A DNA stretch of 64,000 bases, from NCBI GenBank assembly GCA_951804985.1, contig OX638132.1, positions 21,581,989-21,645,988 on the forward strand, given 5' to 3'. The notes below the pieces were generated by a model. The model saw only the letters and a list, made by a program, of their open reading frames with translations. It was not told where the DNA came from and searched no databases. Of this stretch, positions 24,885-36,100 are shown piece after piece (position 1 is the stretch's first letter; every line of letters starts with the position of its first letter). The position numbers and the translations under genes were made by a program. Source of the DNA: Dryomyza anilis. Its lineage: Eukaryota; Arthropoda; Insecta; Diptera; Dryomyzidae.

Positions 24885-25040
24885 AACAGACCACATTGAA
24901 ATTCACCACACCGAAACTCACCACATTAAAACTTCTACTGGGAAAAACTCTACGGGGAAGAATTCTACCGGAAATCACATTTTGGGAAAGAATTTCACGG
25001 GGAAGAATTCTACGGGGAAGAACAGTCCGAGGAAAAGTTG
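24885..25040 (+). repeat. Minisatellite pair (CACCACACTAAAATT and GGGGAAGAATTCTAC units)
   Basis: AATTCACCACACCGAAACTCACCACATTAAAACTTCTACTGGGAAA-type 15-bp units pass into GGGGAAGAATTCTACGG units. This is the reverse complement of the arrangement at 12095-12370. The shared junction shows that both arrays are internal parts of one dispersed repeat family rather than independent slippage. Confidence 0.7.
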
Positions 25041-25199
25041 TTTTCTCGGAGAATTATTTTTGTTTTGCTTACTACATTTATAACACTGATATAAAACGTT
25101 CACAGCGAAGCACGGGTCCCTGCTAGTGTTCAATAGAAACAGGAATAAAAATATAATTTTTTTATAACTTCTCTTTATATCTTCTCATGATTTCTTTAA

Positions 25200-26046
25200 A
25201 GGCCGTTTTCGCAATATCGAGTTAAATATTAACTTACACTTTAACCGACAGTTTGAGAAAAATTATATTTCACAATCAGTTTTTATATTTGTTCGTAATT
25301 TAAATTTTCTTTAACCGGCAGATACTTAACCGATAGAACATGTTTCCGTTATATTTATAACCGACAGATTTTGATAATCCATTGAAAATATTATACTGAA
25401 ATTTGTGCAAAATACCAAAATGCAATGTCGCAAAATATCATAAAATAAATGGCAATAGAAATAAAGAGTTTTTCAACAGGGACGCTACAAAAGTAGAGCG
25501 ACAGTGACAGCATACAACGCCATATTTCTTACCGTTCTTTTGACATTTCTCTTCAGTAAGGTTTGCCATTTCATGATGGAAAGATATACGAATTCGACTT
25601 TCGGTAGTAAATTTTAAAAATTTCAACTAGTTGTTGGCTTGTATATCTTTCCGTCATGAAATGGCAAACCTTACTGAAGAGAAATGTCAAAAGAGCAGCA
25701 AGAAATATGAAAAAACTTTTGTAGCGCTCTTATTGAAAAAACCTTTATTAGCAATACGGTATATTGCCATTGCAAATCTGTCGTCACATTATCCAAATAT
25801 GACGAAAAACAAATTCACAAATTCAAGAAACTTAAAAATTAAATTTGAATTAATTTATTAATGTCAATTAGTTGCCAGATATGACCGAAAATCTATTACA
25901 ATATCGTTCTAACCGGCAGTTAAATAATTTTTGTTGCTGAAAACGAAAATATTTAACGGAAACTTTATTCTGAAAGTTAGGCTATCTGTCAGTTAACAAA
26001 CCTACAGATAAATTTTAACGATGCCGAACATTGTGAAAACGGCCCT
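25200..26046. mobile_element. PIF/Harbinger-like non-autonomous element
   Basis: The ends AGGCCGTTTTCGCAAT and ATTGTGAAAACGGCCCT are inverted repeats, flanked by TAA (25197-25199 and 26047-26049). A three-base TAA/TTA duplication with GGCCGTTTTC-type ends is characteristic of the Harbinger group. It is 847 bp, without a transposase. A second, inner palindrome spans 25490-25740, where CAGTAAGGTTTGCCATTTCATGA and its inverse face each other across about 70 bp. Confidence 0.8.
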
Positions 26047-26049
26047 TAA

Positions 26050-27020
26050 TGATTTAAAAATTGGAACAAATTAAGTATGAGCGATATTTTATAAAAAAAT
26101 ATATAAATTTATTTCTATTCATGTTAGTTCCTATTTTTATTATTTTAAGATACGTTTTATAGACAGCATAAATATATGCACTCTTGCGAAATGCAAATTG
26201 GGGCAAATTTGAAGAAGAAAGTTATAAAGAAAAGTTATATAGGATATTGGTTATGATTTTTTTGAAAATATAAAAATGAAAAGTGTAAGGTATATTAAGT
26301 CTTATTAGTATTCCACCTCCGTCACCTGATCATAATACCGACATTTTAATTTCTTTTTTTAATTACGGATGATTACAGATTTGTGTTGTGTGCTCCTAAT
26401 ATAAAATGTTAGTCAAAAAATAAAAATTTCTGAACAATTAAAATTAGCATATCGTAAATAAAAACATTTACCGATTAAAAATCATTTCTCGATATACAAA
26501 ACTAATGATATCATTCTTGATAGGTTCATTTTTATCGAAAAACTTATGGTTTCGACAATTTGAGTCTATAAACGATATCGTTAAAATAATGAGCATAAAA
26601 ATATTGTTATGTAAGATCTAAAAAATGTAATTTTGTACATTCAAAAGTTAAGTAGGAACTTTTATAATTTCACAAATATAGAAAAAACTATTGTTATTGC
26701 TGACACATGCAGTGTTGAACTTTGGCAACAGCAGCTGTTGACCGACAAATAGGCCAAAACAGCAATTAACCCAAAGTTCGAAGTTGAAATCATTTGACCC
26801 GTACGCATGTCGCACATTCATGTGCAGACATTGCCATGCAAGCCTGGTGGCAACGTTGCCTGGTCCGTTCTATTTAAACGGAAATTTTATTTTCACTGCC
26901 GTTATGTTTTTATTTTTTTATTTATTTGCTTCATTCTAATGCAAATAAAATTGCAACAGATATATAATAAATTTAATATTTCCGTCTCAATATTTTTATT
27001 TCCGTTTCCGGTCAACGTAG
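26050..27020. other. Region upstream of the first recognised Rbp coding exon
   Basis: AT-rich sequence with no recognised gene. 26700-26900 is GC-richer (CATGTGCAGACATTGCCATGC, GCCTGGTGGCAACG) and may be a 5' UTR exon or a regulatory stretch of Rbp. The coding exon starts immediately after ...GTCAACGTAG, which may be a splice acceptor. Confidence 0.3.
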
Positions 27021-27134
27021 ATGCCGTACGAATCAATGCACCAGTCGTCAGCACCAAACGGTATGTTTGATTCCTTGAGTATGCAGCTTCGCGATGCGGA
27101 GACGCGGCGCTCGGATTACGAACGAGCACATCAA
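27021..27134 (+). CDS. Rbp: Rbp exon 1 (first recognised coding exon)
   Basis: 38 codons from ATG, starting MPYESMHQSS, ending ...RSDYERAHQ at a GTAAGT donor. The ATG directly follows an AG, so the start may be at the head of an internal exon. The helix-forming tail continues into exon 2. Confidence 0.85.
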
Positions 27135-30100
27135 GTAAGTGTCACTGAAGTTGACAATTTGCAAGGTTGAAATGATTTAACAATAACAAAATAAAAAAAA
27201 AACTTCGACAGGAAACGTTGGCACAAATCCGAAACCTTGCAGCTAGCGGTCGCACCGACAGCGAAGCCATCGAGAATCTGCAGTCACGCGCACGCGAATT
27301 GGAGAAGAAGGTGCTCTTGATAACTTACATAAATACATTATTTAAAATAATTAATTTCGTTAACGTTCATTAGGTGGCTCTGGAGAATGTACGCTGCGAA
27401 GAGCTACAAATTGAGTTGTCGGCCACGTTGAAGGCCAAACAATCGGCACGAGCTGCCGCGGCCGCAGCCGTAGCACAGACATCGAGCATGCAGAACCCGT
27501 CGGGCACCAGTTCCACAGTCACGTGGGCACCCACAATCAGTCACAATCAGGACCAAGGCACTGAAATCGATATAATCATGGCTAAAATTGAACAGGCACG
27601 TTTATCAATAGCTAACGTATGTTTTTTTTCAGTTAGTTGGTATTTTGTACATTGCACCTCACACATACAAAATCACACGTCTTTAACAATCTGACTCTAT
27701 AATTTCAATTTATGCTGGCTATATACATAAATGCTATTGATGACGGGACGGGGAGAGGTATAATGAGTGGGGTGTAGTGGATCGGATAATGCAATGCTTC
27801 TTTACATAAGTTTTGCATTTTAAAAATATTTCTACTCTACAAAAATCTCAAAACGCGGGAGGGAGAAAATTTGTATTAGTAACGGTGGATGCTTGCTTTG
27901 AATTGCAAATATCAAAGATGACGGGAAAAATAGACGCAGGAAGACTTTTCCACAAAGTACGACTGAAGAACCCATTCTCTTGAGGACCGATTGAACTACG
28001 AAGAGCTGAGCTTGGTTTGATTTCCGAGTGGAGAGTGTAATATACTTCCACCTTGTGAACTATCTAGAGCACAATGTATTGCTCAGTGACCGTCAATATG
28101 GTTTCCGTAATACTAGATCCACGGGTAACTTAATGACGGCCCTATCCGAAAAGTGGAATAATTGTATTTACCCTTTCGATAGAGTGTTGCATAAGGTCCT
28201 CGTATCAAAACTAAAATACTAATTAAATATGGTGTTGGTAATTTCTTCCCTCGATGGATATTAAGTTTTCTCTAGGGTCGAATTGTGACGGATGGTGTTC
28301 TGAATAACATTCCCTCAATTCTGGTGTTCCGGTTTCCGTCCTATCCCCGTTCCTATTTATCAATGCCTTCTGTCATTGACCGATTATCCAATCCATGGAG
28401 TTCCGCTGGGTTCCGTCCTATCCCCGTCCCTATTTATGGTTTTTATCAATGACCTTCTTTCATTGAACCATCACCCAATCCATGGAGTTCCGCAAGGTTC
28501 CGTCCTATCACCGTCCTTCTTTATGGTTTTTATCAATGACCTTCTGTCGTTGACCCATCACTCAATCCATGGAATACAAACACAACATTTGGGTAGGGGC
28601 TTCAAAATCCTGTGAATGAGTGAACTCGATATCCGAGTTCACTCATTTGTGCATTTCTTTGTAAATTTATTACGAGAACTGCAAGCGATATCTTTCATTC
28701 GCACTAACTAATTTTTGGTCATTATTACTGTGGTCAAGAATAAAAAAATCATACCGACATCCATCGGCTCCAGATTTTGATTCCAAAAAATTAATCAAAT
28801 TTATTGAGAAACAACCGAAGACATGCAAAACTGTGCCTTGATATTTTCTTATCTGTATTCTTAAAATTACACTCAAAATTACATCTGCTTAAAATACACG
28901 AAATCGTTCGTGTATTTTACGAAAAATTCGTGAAATTTATTCACGAAATATTTCGTAAAATACACGAAAGAACTTTCGTAAATTTATGATAAAATTACGA
29001 ATTTTAATTGTTTATTTTACGAAACTATTCATAGATTGTATCTACGAAAGCCATTCATACATAATACGAACATTTTTTCGAATATATTCGTACATTTTAC
29101 GAAAGTTTTCGTACTTTTGACGACAGCATTCCTACTTTTATGAAACATATTGTTACGAACGTTCAGTCTATGGAAAACTGTTCTACAAATTTGTATCTCT
29201 GTATTGTGTTCAAAATAAAGACACTCTTATGTTTGGTTTAAATTATAACAATTAACTTTATTAATTTACTTTAACTAAACAAATTTACTAACAACAAATT
29301 CTAAGAACTGCTGCATGTCCACTATTTAACATGACATTGATCACACGAGATGCACTCGACCACTTTCCAATCACTACTGAAGTGCTGTGCCTCAGATGCG
29401 GCGCCCTTATATACAGCATGCATCAGTTCGACACGTTTCGACAAGCTTCGACATGTTTCGAGAACATTCTACTCGTTTCGTGAATGACGCATGCTATTGG
29501 CATCTCTTTCGAACTCATGTGTTTCAATGTGCTGATCTTCCATCTCTTTCTAGCACATTGCTTAGTGCGCTGAATGATCTTCCGTCTCTTTCTAACATAT
29601 TGCTTAGTGCGCTGTATTGTCTTGCGTCTCATTTAATATTGTTGATTGCTTGCACAGTGGAGCAAATTACATGTTTTCGTAACAATACGAAACATTTTAC
29701 GAATATTTCGTAAAATACACAAATATCTTGTTAAAAAAAACTGAAGATGTAAATTTACGAAAGTTTAGTAATTTATTCGTAAAATGTAAAGCTTATTCGT
29801 AAAATATGTTATTCTTTCGTAAAAAAATTGTAATAGAAAATAATATAACGAAAGTTTCGTAATTTAAACCAAATATGCGTAATTTTATTGTTGTTTTAAT
29901 TTTACGAATATTGATTCGTAAAAAAATAGAAATTCAAATGGTTCATGTATTTTACGAATTATTCGTGTATTTTACGAAATAAAAAATTACGGAAAATATT
30001 TCGTAAAATGTCCTAGAAATTATTTTGAGTTTATGTTTTTTTTTGTTAAGGCTATTTTTGGTACAGGGTATTATAAATAATTAAATTTACGTGTTTTGTT

Positions 30101-33100
30101 ATGGGCCATTCCACACTAAATCGACCAAAAAATTTGAGATTATATCTTTTCGATTTTAATAAAATTTAAAGCTAATAGAAAAATTATTTTTTAAAATATG
30201 ATGCCATCAAAATATCATCTTAAAATTTTGCATGAACATTTATAAAAAAAAACTTAGTTTTTTTTTCAGAATTTTAAAAAGGGTTCTTTTTAAGGACCAC
30301 AATTTTGAAGTGCAAAGATAATGACCACGGGTCACATATTCACGATTAGAAATTACAACTCAATTTTTCTGAAAACTTGTTCTATTAGCTTTAAAACGAG
30401 TAATTAACGGAGTTTCTAGCATTTCTAGTTCAAGAGATATTTAAATATGAACAACCATTCATAAGTGATTTTTGGCCTTTTTATTTCCCAACTTCGAGCC
30501 ACTGTATCTCTGGAAGTAGTGGTCAGAAAAATAAAAAAAAATTCCCAAAATTCATTGAAATCGAAGAAGGTGAGTTCTAACCGCTGGTCGATTTGGTGTG
30601 GAATGGCCCTATAATTCTGTTATCTGTTATCAAGTACCTCCCGTATAGACTTCTAAATATGCCTCTTTGTATTCAGCATTATCATCAAATATCTTGTATT
30701 CTTCTATATTTATTCTAATATAATTAATAAAAAAATACACTGCATTTACACAGGTAGCTATGGATGGACATATTAGTTTTATTTAATATAATATATAATA
30801 ATTTAAATGCATGTTTTTACAATTAAATAGATCTTTAATACGTATCAAGTACTAGTTACTTTTTCAAACTCTAATTTTTCCAAACTATGTACTTTGTTCA
30901 TGCATTATTTCACAGCATTACTTTTTTACGGAACTGTTTCATATTAAGCTTCATAACTAATATTTTATACAATTAAATTATTCAATTTATGTGGGGCATT
31001 GGCAACAGGACAATCGTGTTCTGGCCGAATTGGAGCATCCTAGAATATCGAGCACTGGAATTTCGTCGATGCCAACCACTAGTTCAATGCATACTGGAAA
31101 TAGCGAATTTAAAACCATATCAAAAAATGGTCGGTATAAATAACTGCAAATAAATTATAGATATTTAATATATGTTGTATTTTTTTTTCTCTCAAGAACT
31201 CGAAGAAGAACTAAATCGTTACAAAAGAGCAGGTTAGTATAACTGATTTTATAAAGTATTTCAAAATCTAATTTTCCATGTTGTTCAGTATTAGGTGGCA
31301 GTTCCGGTACCGGTAATACTTCCGCTCATACCGGATACGGACTAACGCACCAGTCAATGTCGTCCGGCATGACAAATGGCGGTGGTGGCACCACTGCAGG
31401 TCCCAATACTGGACACACATCCATATCGAGTCTCGTACCAAACTCAATCGGCGGCATATCATCGAGTCTCAGCAGTCATGCCATACAATCGATGAACACG
31501 CATGGCGGCTATGGGGGCCCATCGTCCGTTGAAAAACTACTGGGCGGAACAGGTGGTGGCATCACAGGCATTCCACAATTGCCGGTAAATATTCATACGA
31601 TGAAGTCAATGCCATCCGCATTAAGTCAGGTAAACTATTTTTAATAATGAGCACCATCAACAAAAACAAAAAAAATCATTAAATCAAAACAAATTCAAAT
31701 TCAAAAATATTTTCTGGCTAATTCGTCAAATGCTTGTAAAAATTAAACATCGCCGCCTTAGCGTAAATAAATAATGTCCGTCTATAACGAACTATTTTTG
31801 TATGGCTTAAAAAATCCACAATTGTTTCAAAATTTAAGTTCGTTGTAGTTGTTTGTAGATTCATTATTGAAAATAATTACATGGGTAACACCTGACTTTA
31901 TGTTTTAGTCACAAACTTCTACGCAGCGTATATCATCGAAGAATTGTCATATTTAGTTGGTTTGCCTTGAAAAACTTTTTACTTTGCTGTCCTTTAATTG
32001 TTTATGACAGTTTTTGTAAAGTACGTGAAGTTAAATAATTCGCGAATTTAGCGAATACACAAACCATAATTTTTTAACAGAGGCACTGTTAAGTAAATAT
32101 ACTGACTGCCATATGGAGAGTACTGTGATGAAATGACCACTGTGGCCAGTCCAGGAGGCCTGTGCGCTAACTTCTCATATGTCATTCGAAAGGTATTGAC
32201 TTGTACTTTCCAACGACACAATCCGCTAATCAAAAGCTATACGTTTGGTATTTTTAACAATTTTTTGAAAAAATTTCTTTTTTGGATGGAAAATCGAACA
32301 TGATGAAGTGGCCACTGGCCAGTCCAGGAGACCTGTGCGCTAACTTCTCATATGTCATTCGAAAGGTATAGACTTGTACTTTCCAACGACACTATCCGCT
32401 AATCAAAAGCTATACGTTTGGTATTTTTAACAATTTTTTGAAAAAATGTCTTTTTTGGATGGAAAATCGAACATGATGAAGTGGCCACTGGCCAGTCCAG
32501 GAGGCCTGTGCGCTAACTTCTCATAAGTCATTCGAAAGGTAATGACTTGTACTTTCCAACGACACTATCCGCTAATCAAAAGCTATACGTTTGGTATTTT
32601 TAACTATTTTTTGAAAAATTGTCTTTTTTGGATGAAAAATCGAACATGATGAAGTGGCCACTGGCCAGTCCAGGAGGCCTGTGCGCTAACTTCTCATATG
32701 TCATTCGAAAGGTATTGACTTGTGCTTTCCAACGACACTATCTGCTAATCAAAAGCTATACGTTTGGTATTTTTAACAATTTTTTGAAAAAATGTGTTTT
32801 TTGGATGGAAAATCAAACATGATGAAGTAACCACTGGCCACTCCAGGAGGCCTGTGCGCTAACTTCTCATATGTCATTCGAAAGGTAATGATTTGTATTT
32901 TCCACCGACACTATCTGCTAATCAAAAGCTATACGTTTGGTATTTTTAACTATTTTTTGAAAAATTTAAATAATTGAAACTAAATGATCTTAGAACACAG
33001 GGATGAGTTTCAATGTTAAAAATTCGCGATAATTAACAGAGCGGTTATTTGCATTGTATACAGAAAATAAAAATCATAGTATGATGAAGTAACCACTGGC

Positions 33101-36100
33101 CAGTCCAGAGGCGTGTGCGCTAACTTCTTATATGTCATTCGAAAGGTATTGACTTGTATTTTCCAACGGCACTATCTGCTAATCAAAAGCTATACGTTTG
33201 GTATTTTTAACAATTTTTTTGGAAAAATGTGTTTTTTGGATGGAAAATCGAACATGATGAAGTGGCCACTGGCCAGTCCAGGAGGCCTGTGCGCTAACTT
33301 CTCATATGTCATTCGAAAGGTATTGAGTTGTACTTTCCAACGACACTATCTGCTAATCAAAAGCTATACGTTTGGTATTTTTAACAATTTTTTTGGAAAA
33401 ATGTGTTTTTTGGATGGAAAATCGAACATGATGAAGTGGCCACTGGCCAGTCCAGGAGGCCTGTGCGCTAACTTCTCATATGTCATTCGAAAGGTATTGA
33501 GTTGTACTTTCCAACGACACTATCCCCTAGTAAAAAGTTATACGTTTGGTATTTTTAACAATTTTTTGAAAAAATGTGTTTTTTGGATGAAAAATCGAAC
33601 ATGATAAAGTGGCCACTGGCTAGTCCAGGAGGCCTGTGCGCTAACTTCTCATATGTCATTCGAAAGGTATTGAGTTGTACTTTCCAACGACACTATCCCC
33701 TAGTAAAAAGCTATACGTTTGATATTTTTAACTTTTTTTTGAAAAATTTAAATAATTTAAACTAAATGATCTTAGAACACAGGGATGAGTTTCAATGTTA
33801 AAAATTCGCGATAATTAACAGAGCGGTTATTTGCATTGTATACTGAAAATAAAAATCATAGTATGATGAAGTAACCACTGGCCAGTCCAGGAGGCCTGTG
33901 TGCTAACTTCTTATATGTCATTCGAAAGGTAATGACTTGTATTTTCCAACGACACTATCTGCCAATCAAAATTTTTTGAAAAAATGTCTTTTTTGGATGG
34001 AAAATCGAACATGATGAAGTGGCCACTGGCCAGTCCAGGAGGCGTGTGCGCTAACTTCTCATATGTCATTCGAAAGGTATTGACTTGTACTTTCCAACGA
34101 CACTATCTGCTAATGAAAAGCTATACGTTTGGTATTTTTAACAATTTTTTGAAAAAATGTCTTTTTTGGATGGAAAATCGAACATGATGAAGTGGCCACT
34201 GGCCAGTCCAGGAGGCCTGTGCGCTAACTTCTCATATGTCATTCGAAAGATATTGAGTTGTACTTTCCAACGACACTATCCCCTAGTAAAAAGCTATACG
34301 TTTGGTATTTTTAACTATTTTTTGAAAAATTGTCTTTTTTGGATGAAAAATCGAACATGATGAAGTGGCCACTGGCCAGTCCTGGAGGCCTGTGCGCTAA
34401 CTTCTCATATGTCATTCGAAAGGTATTGAGTTGTACTTCCAACGACACTATCCCCTAGTAAAAAATTATACGTTTGGTATTTTTAACTATTTTTTGAAAA
34501 ATTTTCTTTTTTCGATGGAAAATCGAACATGATGAAGTGGCCACTGGCCAGTCCAGGAGACCTGTGCGCTAACTTCTCATATGTCATTCGAAAGGTATTG
34601 AGTTGTACTTTCCAACGACAATATCCCCTAGTAAAAAGCTATACGTTTGATATTTTTAACTATTTTTTGAAAAATTTAAATAATTTAAACTAAATAATCT
34701 TAGAACACAGGGATGAGTTTCAATGTTAAAAATTCGCGATAATTAACAGAGCGGTTATTTTCATTGTATACTGAAAATAAAAATCATAGTATGATGAAGT
34801 AACCACTGGCCAGTCCAGGAGGTCTGTGCGCTAACTTCTTATATGTCATTCGAAAGGTAATGACTTGTATTTTCCAACGACACTATCTGCTAATCAAAAG
34901 CTATACGTTTGGTATTTTTAACAATTTTTTGAAAAAATGTGTTTTTTGGATGGAAAATCGAACATGATGAAGTGGCCACTGGCCAGTCCAGGAGGCCTGT
35001 GCGCTAACTTCTTATATGTCATTCGAAAGGTATTGACTTGTACTTTCCAACGACACTATCCGCTAATCAAAAGCTATACTTTTGGTATTTTGAACAATTT
35101 TTTTAAAAAATGTCTTTTTTGGATGAAAAATCGAACATGATGAAGTGGCCACTGGCCAGTCCAGGAGGCCTGTGCGCTAACTTCTTATATGTCATTCGAA
35201 AGGTAATGACTTGTAGTTTCCAACGACACTATCTGCTAATCAAAAGCTATACGTTTGGTATTTTTAACAATTTTTTGAAAAAATGTGATTTTTGGATGGA
35301 AAATCGAACATGATGAAGTGGCCACTGGCCAGTCCAGGAGGCCTGTGCGCTAACTTCTTATATGTCATTCGAAAGGTAATGACTTGTATTTTCCTACGAC
35401 ACTATCTGCTAATCAAAAGCTATACGTTTGGTATTTTTAAAATTTTTTTGAAAAAATGTCTTTTTTGGATGGCAAATCGATCATGATGAAGTGGCCACTG
35501 GCCAGTCCAGAAGGCCTGTGCGCTAACTTCTCATATGTCATTCGAAAGGTAATGACTTGTACTTTCCAACGACACTATCGGCTAATCAAAAGCTATACGT
35601 TTGGTATTTTTAACAATTTTTTGGAAAATTGTCTTTTTTGGATGAAAAATCGAACATGATGAAGTGGCCACTGGCCAGTCCAGGAGGCCTGTGCGCTAAC
35701 TTCTCATATGTCATTCGAAAGGTATTGAGTTGTACTTTCCAACGACACTATCCGCTAGTAAAAAGCTATACGTTTGGTATTTTTAACTATTTTTTGAAAA
35801 ATTGTCTTTTTTGGATGAAAAATCGAACATGATAAAGTGGCCACTGGCTAGTCCAGGAGGCCTGTGCGCTAACTTCTCATATGTCTTTCGAAAGGTATTG
35901 AGTTGTACTTTCCAACGACACTATCCCCTAGTAAAAAGCTATACGTTTGGTATTTTGAACTATTTTTTGAAAAATTGTCTTTTTTGGATGAAAAATCGAA
36001 CATGATGAAGTGGCCACTGGCCAGTCCAGGAGGCCTGTGCGCTAACTTCTCATATGTCATTCGAAAGGTATTGAGTTGTACTTTCCAACGACACTATCCG

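Larger units (their letters stand above)
27617..31008. other. Rbp intron 3, mobile-element-rich
   Basis: A 3.4-kb intron containing LINE fragments (27850-28600), a TA-flanked MITE interrupted by a solo LTR (28870-30031), and a GGGCCATTCC-ended element (30103-30609). The 400 bp before exon 4 is AT-rich without recognisable structure. Confidence 0.6.

Noticed and set aside
27596..27616. Non-canonical GC splice donor after IEQ in Rbp exon 3
   Set aside because: A canonical GTATGT donor 21 bp downstream keeps the frame; the GC site lacks a good consensus, although transcript data could revive it.
29387..29713. 108-aa ORF
   Set aside because: Lies inside the solo LTR and contains an internal duplication; no protein similarity seen.
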